Shown piece after piece: positions 1 to 11,229 of a stretch of 64,000 bases of DNA. Source of the stretch: Apostichopus japonicus (lineage: Eukaryota; Echinodermata; Holothuroidea; Aspidochirotida; Stichopodidae); contig NC_092580.1 in the NCBI RefSeq assembly GCF_037975245.1, forward strand, positions 24,819,001-24,883,000, read 5' to 3'. Numbering within the stretch: position 1 is the first letter of the stretch; every line of letters begins with the position of its first letter. A program made the position numbers and the translations under genes. The notes under the pieces are model-generated. The model was not told the origin of the DNA. It worked only from the letters and a program-made list of their open reading frames with translations, and made no database searches.

Positions 1-59
1 CAACCTGTGACAAGGTGGTAGAGATGGTCCACAGCATGAGAGACAAGAACGTCATTGAG
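1..59 (+). CDS. Candidate exon 3' part, gene not recognised
   Basis: Open in one frame (19 codons, beginning Thr-Cys-Asp-Lys) and followed by a GTAATT donor at 60. The upstream part is outside the window. The exon ends at a codon boundary, so it could splice in frame to the candidate exon at 16248. The residues are helical and charged (KVVEMVHSMRDKNVIE). I do not recognise the family. The call rests only on the open frame and the donor. Confidence 0.3.
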
Positions 60-189
60 GTAATTCAGCCTGCAGAAAAGGATGCATGAATAGTAAGCAT
101 TGCTTCAAAGTTACAGAAATTAAATAGAAAGTAAATATTACTGTGAAAACATGATTTCAGCAATCATTACGAATGGGTACTTCAAATTA

Positions 190-690
190 ATGTATGTTGC
201 AGCATTCGGTAATAACAAGGTGAAGCATTCAGACTAGCAATATTGTTTATTGCCACAAATGCAGATCTGATCCTCCATGAGCATGCGAGCATTCAGACTG
301 ATCCCCTAATTGTGGGTCTGATCCACCGTGAGCATGTATGGAGTATATTCAGACTAGCATGTCGTTCGCCTTGAGGGTCTGATCCTCCTTAACCATGCAA
401 TAATTTATACCATCGGATGTTGATCACCCAAATTGTAGGGTCTGATCATCCTTGAGCATGCGAGAATGCAAACTATAGCAAGTTGATCGCCCTTGTAGGT
501 CTCGTCCTACTTGAGCATGTGAGATTCAGACTAGCAAGTTGATCACCTCATTTGTGGGGTCTGCTTGATCCTCCTTAAGCATGCGATTATTCAGAGTATA
601 GCAACTTGAATCCCCAAATGTGGGATCTGATCCTCCTTGAGCATGCGAGCATTCAGATATACAGTATGGCAAGTTGATAGCCTATTGAAG
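190..690. repeat. Degenerate ~60-bp tandem repeat
   Basis: At least seven diverged units carry a core like GAGCATGCGAGCATTCAGAC followed by GCAAGTTGATC and GGTCTGATCC. Cores lie near 280, 332, 392, 454, 513, 577 and 638, so spacing is about 60 bp. Units differ by substitutions and small indels, so this is an old minisatellite. No gene is seen here. Confidence 0.75.
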
Positions 691-831
691 TCTGTATGCA
701 TTCCTGTGTATTGTATCAAGGCCAAGCTTAGAGTGAGATCTGATCAAGTGTGACCTATTTGCAGCACTAAGGTCACGTCTCGACGTAAGTCAGTGTTAGA
801 TTCAAATTTTCTGGCAGGACAGGCCAACAGT

Positions 832-894
832 ATATATATATATCTATATATATATATCTATATATATATAGATATCTATATATATATATATAGA
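832..894. repeat. TA-rich microsatellite
   Basis: Alternating TA with interspersed C and G forms short self-complementary blocks. It abuts the transposon copy that starts at about 895. Confidence 0.85.
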
Positions 895-1614
895 ACGTTT
901 TTCAAATTTTTGCCCGACAATTCATTGATTTTCTTTATTTAGCATCATGATGCCCGAATATTTCCGTGTAACACCACCGTAAGCGCAGCTCACCTGGGCT
1001 ACCACGCTTTTTGCACGATCAATTTTTTTTCTAAGTAGTCAACTGTATACCTGGACATCTCCGACATGAGTGTATATAAGAAACATTTTCTTTTTGATGG
1101 AATGGATGGTGGGGGGGGGAGTGCCTACAAGCCTAGAAGTACAGGTTTATAATATTCTTTGTTACATTTTATACTGTTTTGTGAGACAAATTGCAGTCTC
1201 ACCCGACATAGCGACATTATCCCGCCTACGTGTCGTTGAACAATGAATGTTTTTCTGGAGGTAGCTGAGTACTGTGTTATTATAATAAATACGTTAACTA
1301 AATATGAGCTTAAAAATATACTGTCCTATTTTTCCTCTTCAAAGTGATGTAACCATTTTTTCTTCTTCTAATTTGCCAAATTTTTGTGGGGAAGTGTAAA
1401 TTTCTAAAATGTGAGATTATAAAAGAAAGAATGTTTATTTGCAACTTGCAAGGCCTCAGATGTGCCGTTCCCGGCAATCCGAGAGGCTTTTTTTGCCAAA
1501 AATGTTCCTGTACGCTACACGCCAACCGATGGTGGCGCTCCGCTTAGATAGTGTCACAGGAACTTTCGGACACAAAACTTTCTGCCCCCCAAACTAAAAT
1601 GGTCCCGTACCCCT
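895..1614 (+). mobile_element. DNA-transposon-like element, copy 1 (left end missing)
   Basis: Sequence from about 900 to 1614 is closely similar to 49960-51325, apart from a nested insertion present only in the second copy. Shared landmarks are TTTGCCCGACAATT, AGCATCATGATGCCCGAATA, a G-run near 1110, the hairpin motif at 1518-1540 and the end CCCCCCAAACT..GGTCCCGTAC. The second copy has terminal AGGCGTACG inverted repeats. This copy keeps only a diverged right terminus and joins a TA repeat on the left. No transposase ORF is visible, so it is probably non-autonomous. The family was not identified. Confidence 0.6.
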
Positions 1615-2194
1615 ATGACCTCGGCCCACAACATTAGGCTTCTGACCCAAATGACCTTTGACCTCAAACAATACAAAACCCTTCTTGTACTCAACAATGT
1701 ACTCTTTTGCACAAACTATGGGATCAATCTAAGCTTCGATTCTTGAGATATCGTGTTTACAATGTGGGCGGTACACACACGCCAGCATGAATGAATAGGT
1801 TACAATTATTATCAAAGCCAGGAAAGCTGCTCTTCAGAAGTTGAACATTAAATTGCAGAGTTTCAAACTGACATCACATAAAATTATCTTCTCGAATCTA
1901 AAACAAATGAAATTTAATTTCTGAAAACAATTGTCAGGAAACTGAAGTTTTCTTCTAATTAACTTATTCCTGTCTTTATTATTGTTGGCAATAATGGTTA
2001 ATTTGTTAGGCCATTAAGTTGAAACTGATTTATTGTGTGAAGACAGCTACAGTCCTTTACCCTCACATAAGCCAGCAAATACTCAGAACTGATTAAGTTG
2101 CTGATTATTTTTAAGGAAATTCTGGAGGAATCATGCCAATCCTCCTCCTCCCCCACCCCTCCCCCCCAAAAAAAATACTGCAAAGAAATCTTAC

Positions 2195-4011
2195 TTGTGC
2201 AAAATTCTTTAAGTAAAATTAAATTGAATTTCTTCTTCTGAGGAAGGCCTGTGGTACTGTTCATAAGTGTGTACAGTCCTTTCTCATTCACAGCCTTCAC
2301 TTCATACGGCCCAATTAGCCGAGAGTTTTCAAGCTTCCCTCCTATTTGGGCATCCTTTCTAGCATTCCGTACGAGAACACTGGAACCAACTTCGAAGCTC
2401 TGAATAAAATAAAATCCAGCAGATATACGTAAACATCATAATACAATGCATATGTTGCCATTCATTTAACTACAACTTCAATATACAACATAGCATTATA
2501 TAATTACCTTTTTTGGTGCCTATTATCCAAATTCTTTTTTTGCCGTTCTTGGGCTTTGCCAATATTTTCTTTCACAACACCTTTGATTATGTCCCACGAC
2601 TGTGACATGAGTTGAAAAACCCTCTCCCGCTGTGCATCGCTGCAGTCTGTACTTAGGAGCTTCTGGTTGGACAATGGAGTCTTCAATGTCGACTGGTAGC
2701 ATTGCTCTCTGGATATATGAAGATAAATTAACAATCAATTATTCACAACACTTTGTTGACTGAAGAATAAATAAATTTTTATATATTTTATTTTCACTAT
2801 TAAGACCATTGAACCAGAAATTTGAGTCACATCACATACTCAAACCAGCACAAATATAAAACCCTTATATATATTCTGTGCTGTTATACGTCCAACTTGC
2901 ATACCAGCCAATTATGATAAATATATAGTACAGTATATGAAAAACAGAACCAATGTCAGTGGCATTAATTGCATGTATCTTTTAAATTAATGGGCATGCA
3001 TTTACAGTTTAATGAATGTTCATATTTTGTACTTGCTGCAGCGTGTACCATATACAGGGTTAATATTTATTTGTTTAGATATTGTAACTTAAATTGGGTT
3101 ATTGATGGTCCTCTATTTAGCGGTTTTTCCCAGAACCTGGGATGTGTCAAATTAGATTTTATCATACAGAGGACTGGTGTAGCTATGCAAGATTTGTCCA
3201 AACTCTCTTATCCCTGATTGCTTTTCTCTGTATATGGTAGGTTTAAATTATTACAAACCTTCCAAACATCACAGCAAAAGGTGAAAGACCTATTGAACCA
3301 TGTTTGGCTGTATGGTACCCCATGAGAATTGATGACAGCATTTCATCTCAGTCATCTTGGTTTTCATTGACAACCTTGATGAGTGACCTTTGCAGAGTTT
3401 GGTTGAATCTTTCATCAAGCCCATTGGTATGTGGGTGGTAGCTAGAGGATTCTCTGTGTTATACCCCTATCATGTCAAACAGGGACTTGTTCAGAGCATT
3501 AACAAATTCTCCTCTCTGGTCTGAGATGACAATTTTCATGCACCCAAATCTAAATAAATGGAAACATTTAAATAACTATTGTTAAAGTATTGATTACGAG
3601 TAATGTAATGAACTACTGGCATCTGCAGAATGGCTGCGTGGTTTAATCAGGAAATCATTTCAGCACTGATTTAAAAAAAAAAAATAAGTTAAAAGCACTG
3701 ACCATATCCCACTAACATTTTCTTGACATTAACTTAAAAAACAACTTCTATAAATTCCTGTAACCATTTGGCCGCTTTCTGGGTCACAGTTAAAACAGTG
3801 CAAATGCAGGTCTGCGTAACTAATTCCATGTAAAGTAGATGGATATTTACCTGGCCATGGTTTCAAACAGAAAGTTTGCAACAGTTTTTGCTGTTTTGTT
3901 TCTTACAGCAACAGCCTCTGGCCATTTTGAAAAAAAGTCACATAGGGCTTATATGATGTACTTATTTCCATTGATGGTCTCTGGAAGGGGTCCAATCATA
4001 TCCACACCCAT
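2195..4011 (-). pseudogene. Intron-containing Ty3-type integrase pseudogene
   Basis: Read on the minus strand, four exon-like blocks carry successive integrase parts: 4011-3851 (start of the catalytic core, MGVDMIGPLPE), 3549-3259 (ISDQRGEFVN then NGLDERFNQ, the second Asp and the Glu of the DDE triad), 2708-2508 (linker, KENIGKAQERQKK) and 2397-2195 (GPYEV, the GPY/F-like C-terminal module). Blocks are separated by plausible introns (donors GTAAAT, GTTTGT, GTAATT; AG acceptors), mostly phase 2. In-frame stops interrupt the first block (after KYII) and the second (after MIGV). The third block changes apparent frame near its start. It resembles host integrase-derived genes of the GIN1/KRBA2 kind, or a retrotransposon that gained introns. 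It is broken here. The 5' part was not found. Confidence 0.6.
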
Positions 4012-7000
4012 CTAAAAAAAGAAGTAAAATGGCATTCAGAACCATACACAATCTAATCATACAACTGATGTTCAAGTGATTTATATCTGAGTTTTGTAAA
4101 ATGCTAAACATTCAATTGTTTTTTTTATTTTTTATTGTAACTCACACTGGAAGACTCTGTTACCAATTTTTTTCTTCATTACCAAACCTATTACTTACTG
4201 ACTTGTCAAACCCAACTGTTATATGGAAGTCCAATGGGAAATCTCTGAAGTGAGATGCAAATCACATGCAGTGGTCTAGCTGACAATCTAGCTGGTAATT
4301 GTCACTAGGGACTATCATAGGCCTGGTAACTATTTTCATCACCTTTGAATGTGGGGTGGGGGGGGGACATGTGGATGAGTGATTGATAGTTAGTCAGAAA
4401 ATTGCCTTGGAAAATGTCAGTGAGATGACAGGGTTATACCTAACTGATGTAGGAAGCATACATTGGTACAACCATGGAGTTTACCTCCATTGTACAACCT
4501 GTACTTTGGTATATATATATTGTAAGCATTTAGAAATGTTAGAAATTAATCTTTGAAGGGAATTTGCAGAATTTTTTATATTAATGACAGAAATTCACAC
4601 TGTAGAGTTACAGTATGGAAGGAAAGACTTCTTGGTTATTAACCAAGTAGCAAATTTTACTTAAATAGATGTTGAAATAAGCATATGGGTTCATTGGGGA
4701 TGAATTTTGGACAAAAGGCTATGGCTTTGTTGGTACTTTAGTTATGAACTGCATATGAATGTACTACCTAGGACATTTTCTCGGATACTTCTTTATGACA
4801 ACAATTCAACTACTGAACTCTGTTATGTTCATGTGTCATTCTTGCTTCATATCACAATTCAGTTTTCTTTTCATTTTGAAATTCATATCAGATAATTATG
4901 AAGTCCTATGTAAAGGTTTTCCTGTTGCTTTAATTATACGCAGCTAAAAAAAATACCAACATGTGTTCTTAGCGGAATTTGTGTTTATGGCTGCAGTACA
5001 TGAAAATTTGCGACGGTACTGCAAGTCATTAAGTCTACTGAATAAACCACCATCATGATCATCTTTAATATATGCTTAGTAAATTATAACTTTAAGAACA
5101 AATGAATGAGCTAGATCTTTCATTCTCTGGACAATCTCCACACATACTCCTTATACTCTTGCACTGGCCAACAAAGGGATGCAAACTTTAAGCATCGGTT
5201 GATAACTTGATATGCATATGGTGAATGACTTTGCAGTTACAATCATACAAACAAATATTGCTTTTAGATGACAAAAAACAAAGTGATTTAGTAATAACTG
5301 TGCCGCTTGTGAACAGTATTTTCGACCCAGGCCTAGCATTTATAAGCTGAACGCATAAGGTGGTCCATATGTATTCCATTGACACGGTAAGGCCTATGAG
5401 CTAGGATAGGTATTTGAAGAAAAAATACATGTTACACAACTTCCATTGCAGATTCCATCAAAATCAGGTGTACATGTGCCTCCTGCTGAAATGCCGATGA
5501 AAATAATACTTAGGTGGTGAAATTGTCACCACTCGCGTCCTACAAGGACTCTTACAGAAATAGAAATGAACCGGTATTTCTATTGATATAGCCACCTTCT
5601 CAGATCCCTTTCTTTCAAATTAGGGTCTTATACCAAAATACTCCTATCATTTGGTCAAATAAGTTCATGATAACATGTGGGATAAAACGAAAGCAAATTG
5701 TTGTGCATTTTTATTTGCTCATTTTTCAATTGTTTTTCTCAACACCCAGCTATCCTCCTGAATAGAAATTTATTCACCCACCCTCAAATTTGTCAAAGAG
5801 ATTACACTAGGCCTATATTAGTTTTTAGGTCCATTCTGGTCACTATTTTAGCAATACTACAGTATATCACCAAGCAGTGTCTTCATGTGATAATACATTG
5901 CAAATTTAATATAAATGATAAAAACTTGGTTTAACCATGGAGCTATAATCCCAGGTTTATAGCTCCATGGTTTAACCTGCACTAACTTAATTGCAACATT
6001 GTTTTGTGCATATATTAACAACCTTAATTACTGTGGTAGAATGTTTAATGAATATTCATACCATAACCATGTACATGTTTGCATAATTAAAATATCACCA
6101 GCAAAAAGGCCCATTAAATCGTACATTATTAGCCAACACAGCTAACCTTCTGACAATGAAGTGATGGGCAGGTGGCCAACTGATTACCTATAGCATATAT
6201 TCGACCTGCTGCAGTGTCTGTGCACATCCCGGCACCAATGAATTAAAAAAATATGGGAAAACCTCTAAAAAGAAAGAGATAATAAAGTAACACTCATTAA
6301 TTTAATTGATCCTCCAAAATGGACAAGACAGGGACCCCCCCCCTCTCCCTTGCTACCACGGTGTTTTAACTAGTAAGGGGACTAATCCCAGGGCATATCT
6401 TTCAGAAAATCTGAAAAAGTCCTATCCTGAAGATTTCTTTTTGTTTGTTACCTAGCAATTTCAAACACATAATCATTATTGAAATTGAAAGCTTGTATAC
6501 TCATGGTAGCATGGGTACACACTACACAGCTGATATGTAACTGACAGCCGATCAGCCGAAGTCCTACTCCTAGGCTACAGTAGGCTAGCCTATAGTAGCC
6601 TAATACTATTCGTGTCTTGCCGACTAATTATGCATCACGATATTCTCTAACACTAATAAAGTTTAGACTTTTCAGTTCTACTCTTAGGTGATTACAAATA
6701 ATAAAATATACCTATAATCTGCAAGGCCCAAATGGCCAATGCACTTAGTTCAAGTTATATGCATATCTATGGAATCATTTTGGCCTGACTTTGGAATCCG
6801 TACCATATGAATGTGCAAGCTTAATTAGAATCGGCAGAATAACAACTGTATAATCCGGCTGAACGTTTTCTTCAGTGGAAATAATTCCTAAAAGTTTTAT
6901 ACAAATAAACAAATAATACACTTACCGCCAAACCCTTCTTGTAAGCTTTAATTTTGTGGGCTTTGGCCAAGGGCCTACCTTCGTTGCCATGTGGGCCGAC

Positions 7001-9300
7001 GTCAGTCTAAAGCTCTTCGATCTTCCCCTTATCGATCTTTCTAGGTTTAACGTAGACTTTTCAGCGTACAGTCCTGACGAAAGATATTTTCCAATGATAA
7101 TGTAGGCCTACTCGTCATCGATATCCACCTCAGGAGAAGTCATCTTGTAACATCAGATCGGGCTAAGTAAGCTAACGGTCTCAACGCTTAATGCAATTAC
7201 TGTGCGTGCAAATATTCAACTACTAAGAAATTTGGGCATGCGACATGTAACGTTAACGACGTAGACGGCACATTCGGCTTACTTCACTGAGTAAACAGCA
7301 GTATACATTTTACAGTAGAGTGCAAATACGCATGCGTGAAATAAAAACTTTGTCACACCTAGAACGTAGAGCGGGAGATTTCCACATTTCCCGCGTACTG
7401 AATAAAATATATTGACTCTGACCAGGAGTTTTTCCATAACAACTCCCTGCTCTGACCCTGGATTTGACCTCCATGCTCCGGATGGCGGGGAACTTTCCGC
7501 CGCCGCGTACCGGTTGAAATACATTTACCTTCAACCTACATGGTTGATCTTTCTCCAACGTTTAGAAATTCCGACCTTCCAAACAACTACCCTAATGGTA
7601 GTAACGATTGATAAGCAGCAGAGTCAGACAGACATGACTAATTAGTTCGGAAGATAAGTTTAACATTCATTATGCAGCCTTCTGACAGTCGACGATCGAA
7701 ATAGAGCGGACAGCGTCCCTCTGGAGTGTAGTCTCCATGATAATAATAACATTTTGCCGCCTCTTCCCACAACAGTCGACACTAGAAGTATTAGTTATGC
7801 TTTAACCGAGTTTTGAGGGTGCATGCTGACCGATATATAACATTGTCAACCTGGTCTTCGCTAGTAAATTACCTCCTTTTAAGTAATAAGGGAACATAGA
7901 TAGGGCCAGAAATGTTTGTCACTCAACAGAACCACGTTAAAGCTCTTTAAAGAGAACCCGGACACTTTCCACGGTGGCGTAGAAAGCAAGGGAAAGTGTC
8001 CCTGAGACACTATTCACGCAAATGAGACACTATTTCCTAGTAATATGTGTCCTACGGACGCCCGGACACTCATTACTGCCACACCTACACCATCAGTAAG
8101 CCAGGGGCACCAGCATATGGCATTATTTTCACAATGCTAACCCTGGCAGCTAAGAGAAGAGGCAGCAGAGTCCACATTCTGACATATATGCTCTTCAAAG
8201 TATTGTGCAAAGTAAAGAAATCTTAAGGACCAAACCATTTGACAGCTCCTACATATGCCACCACAGCCTACATGTGGAGAGAGGTGTCACATCTCTCAAC
8301 AGTATCTTGCAGTGCAACACAGCAGAAAGCCTTGAAAGTTTGATGGCACTTGCCAAGTTTATGGTCATCAGCTTGATTGCCTACTTCCCTGACTGAGTGA
8401 TACTGTTTTAACTCATAACAGTGAGTGTGGATAGACTCAGTTTACAAATTACTGGCATCACTGATAAATATTGTCATCTTCATCATCAGTGTAGTTTTTC
8501 ATCCTAGAGTAACTGGTCATGAATCAGTTGATCTTTCTTATAGATACTGGACTGGTTTATGTTTTTAGTTCTACCATGTAGCTTGTACTTTCTCTCTCTG
8601 AGTTGTGCTCTCCTCCATCTGTATGCTCTGCCTCTCTTACGTAATTTATCACATTGCTGTTTTCTTTGCATCTATTTCAGAGTCTGGATAAATGGACTAT
8701 TTGAGCTCACCTTCAATACTGCAGCTTCCATCTTCCTGGCTATGGACTCTTCAGGCACATTATATGTTATGTGTATGGAACTGTAGTCCCTGTACTGACC
8801 AATGCACGAAAGTGTGGTACTATGTTTTGGATTGGTCACAGTGAAAGCCTTATTGATGACATCTGCTTTTGAGCGGAAGTCTCAAAACGAGTGGACCATA
8901 ATCATTTGCTGCAGGTGGGTGTCTCAGATATTTTGTTTAGCTTCCTGCTGTCAGTGTGGGATATTAGCAGAGAACCCTTTGCAGCATTTGGCATACATGG
9001 AAATGTGTACTTCCTGCCCCTCTTGCATACAAATGAATGCTTTTGGCAATATAAATGATTTCCACTGTAGTACTTTGCAATTAGGCATTCTAAACATGTT
9101 GATAAAGTGCTTTTGATATTTCAGATATAAGAAATTTATTGACCATAAAAATTGGCATTCAGTCCATCACAGTAAAACAGACAATAAAACAATCATAAAT
9201 ACATCGAAAATACATAAAATCTGATTCCTAAAACGAAAAATTAAGACTACTATGTCCATGTTCTGACACATATATTTGGCCTATTTCCTACATAATTCAT
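4012..9300. other. No gene recognised; intron-like or intergenic DNA
   Basis: AT-rich sequence with poly-A/T runs, a G-run near 4354 and a perfect-looking hairpin at 5928-5977. CpG content rises around 7000-7520. Open frames here are short and lack recognisable motifs. A minus-strand ATG near 7152 reads eleven codons and then meets a stop. Confidence 0.6.
5928..5977. repeat. Short inverted repeat (hairpin)
   Basis: The 20-bp arm GGTTTAACCATGGAGCTATA at 5928-5947 is repeated in inverse orientation at 5958-5977 with one mismatch and a 10-bp loop. Each arm contains the palindrome CCATGG. Its function is unknown. Confidence 0.8.
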
Positions 9301-9307
9301 TGGCAAG

Positions 9308-9765
9308 ATTGAGATTAGCCCTTTGCAAGAAAGAATGCCTGTATCTCTCGGTTCAGCATCTCATGACAATTAGTCTGCCTGTTTGATTGCTGTAATCTAC
9401 CCGATGCCCCAGAGGATGATGACATGATTGACTTCATAGTACACTGTGATACTCTGACAAGCAACTCATCTACTGAACTGAGGTCATGTGACCGACAAAC
9501 TTTCCTTGCTTTAGAAACTAGTCTACTTAACTTGGTCATGTCTCTAGCAGTAGTATTTTCACCCCACGCGGCTAAACAGAATGTAATGGTGGTCTTGATT
9601 GCCGATTTTAATATAGAACAGAGAAATAAGAGTTGGTCTAGTCCGAATAAATTAAGCTTCTGTAATAGGAACATACGCTGATTAGTTTTTGCTAGAATAC
9701 GTTTTACATGTTCATCCCACTCCAATTTATCAGTAATGGTTTCTCCCAGGTATTTATGAGATTGT
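9308..9765 (-). pseudogene. Non-LTR retrotransposon RT C-terminal fragment
   Basis: Minus-strand reading gives YLGETITDKLEWDEHVKRI followed by a cysteine/arginine-rich tail, typical of the region after the RT palm in CR1/L2/Jockey-type LINE proteins (the usual YLGV.ID..L.W..H...). The open frame runs about 140 residues and ends at a stop near 9315. Upstream palm motifs are absent, so it is a truncated relic. The host strand context is unknown. Confidence 0.7.
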
Positions 9766-9775
9766 CAAGCGCTTC

Positions 9776-10162
9776 TTAGTCACAGTTTTTGCAGGAACAT
9801 ATCAGAGGAGAATACTGCTTTAATATAGTCAGTGCTCTGCGGAGTGACTTGAGTAGGTGAACTTGATCTAACAGGTTAAGTTCACTTTCAGAATGAGTAG
9901 TTACAGCCATTGTACTACTGAACCTTTTACATGCCTTGCCATCAGCATCAGTTGTGAGACACTTGACCATTAGTGGATTCTTACCTGTAAGTAATTTGGA
10001 TTCACAAATCTTTCCACCATTTTGTTCATCTGAGAAATAGGGCATCTTTGCTGAACAGCCCTCATTGCCTGGACTTTGTACCTTGTGATCCCTTCTTCTT
10101 TTCATTTCACCCATTAAGCACAACTTGTTACTGTGATGGTAACCAATAACAAATGTATCCAT
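9776..10162 (-). CDS. 128-aa ORF, possible transposase fragment
   Basis: An uninterrupted minus-strand frame of 128 residues contains CLTTDADGKACKRF, then a spaced DQVHLLKSLRRAL, and ends CSCKNC. The TTD.DGKA...VHL arrangement resembles the second catalytic Asp region of some Mutator-like (MULE) transposases in invertebrate genomes. No complete DDE core, zinc domain or terminal repeats are visible. It ends next to the LINE fragment at 9308-9765. It may be a relic or chance; the family call is tentative. Confidence 0.3.
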   Translation of the reverse strand: MDTFVIGYHHSNKLCLMGEMKRRRDHKVQSPGNEGCSAKMPYFSDEQNGGKICESKLLTGKNPLMVKCLTTDADGKACKRFSSTMAVTTHSESELNLLDQVHLLKSLRRALTILKQYSPLICSCKNCD

Positions 10163-11229
10163 GGTGACATTCGCAACTACATATCTGCATTGGCTTGCAG
10201 GAGCAAATGGAGTCTTACTTCTTGCATTATACTTAGAGGGTTGTGATACTGATGATCATATTCTGCCTGAATTGGAAAGTCTTTGGAGAGGCCATGCAGT
10301 TGCAGTGTCTTCTTAATTAGAACCCTCTTTTGTGCCATATTCTTTTTGATTAATTTCTTTCATTACATGTAGGTACAAACTGGTTGTAGTGTACTGACCA
10401 CAGGACTGGGAAGAGACATGCTGTTGAGCAATCTACGAGCTGCACTTGAACTGCCCACTACTCAGAGGCAGCGGGGGCTACCCTTTCCTGGGAAAGGCAT
10501 CCATACCTGGTGCTCATCCTGTAGTAAGTAATGTTTATATGTACATGCTATTGTGTCTGGGCTGGGTAAAATATAATTCCTTATCCTAGGTTGCCAGGGT
10601 CAGCTCTGTGCATCGTTGTCTTTGTAGAGAGTTTCAGAGTATGTTTGGTAGACCAAACCAACTGTGAATAGGAAATAACGGCTTTCAAACAGCATGTGTG
10701 TGTATTTGATTAGATGTGTGTGTGCGTGAAGCTATGGGGTTGGAATGGGATTTATTGTGATTGGTTATTACCCAGTATGTGAACATAGAGCATTCGATAT
10801 TATTTATAATTCCTTTTGAAACAGGATTACTGGAGCATGAAGTTGATGGACAAATTTAGGAATGAGAGGAACACATGCAAGCAGTAAAGAGGAGAAGAAA
10901 CAGTTAAGTGACACCTGTTCCACTGAAAAATAACCAAGTAGATGACCCAGCTAGCAAACAAAGGCATAAAATGTAAGTACAGGTATAACTTTTGAGAATG
11001 AAGCTCATCTTGAGGAAAATAGACATCATTAAATAATTAACATACTAGACTAAAATTGCATTATGCAGTCCTATTCACAAATTTGATTTGATTTGTTTAT
11101 CACGTGAATATATTCAGTGTGATAGGAAGTCCTCTAAAAAACCTTCAGATGGCTTAACAAAGTAGAGGACTCCCTGTAAAGAAAAGGAAAAAGAAAACAA
11201 AATATATAAGAAAAAATGAACATGTTCAA

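Noticed and set aside
6930-7152. Minus-strand first exon starting MTSPEVDIDDE
   Set aside because: An in-frame stop follows after eleven codons and later open parts are in other frames. Evidence is too weak.
10390-10530. Plus-strand coding segment (GRDMLLSNLRAALELP)
   Set aside because: Open over about 45 codons but without a clear acceptor, known motif or continuation.
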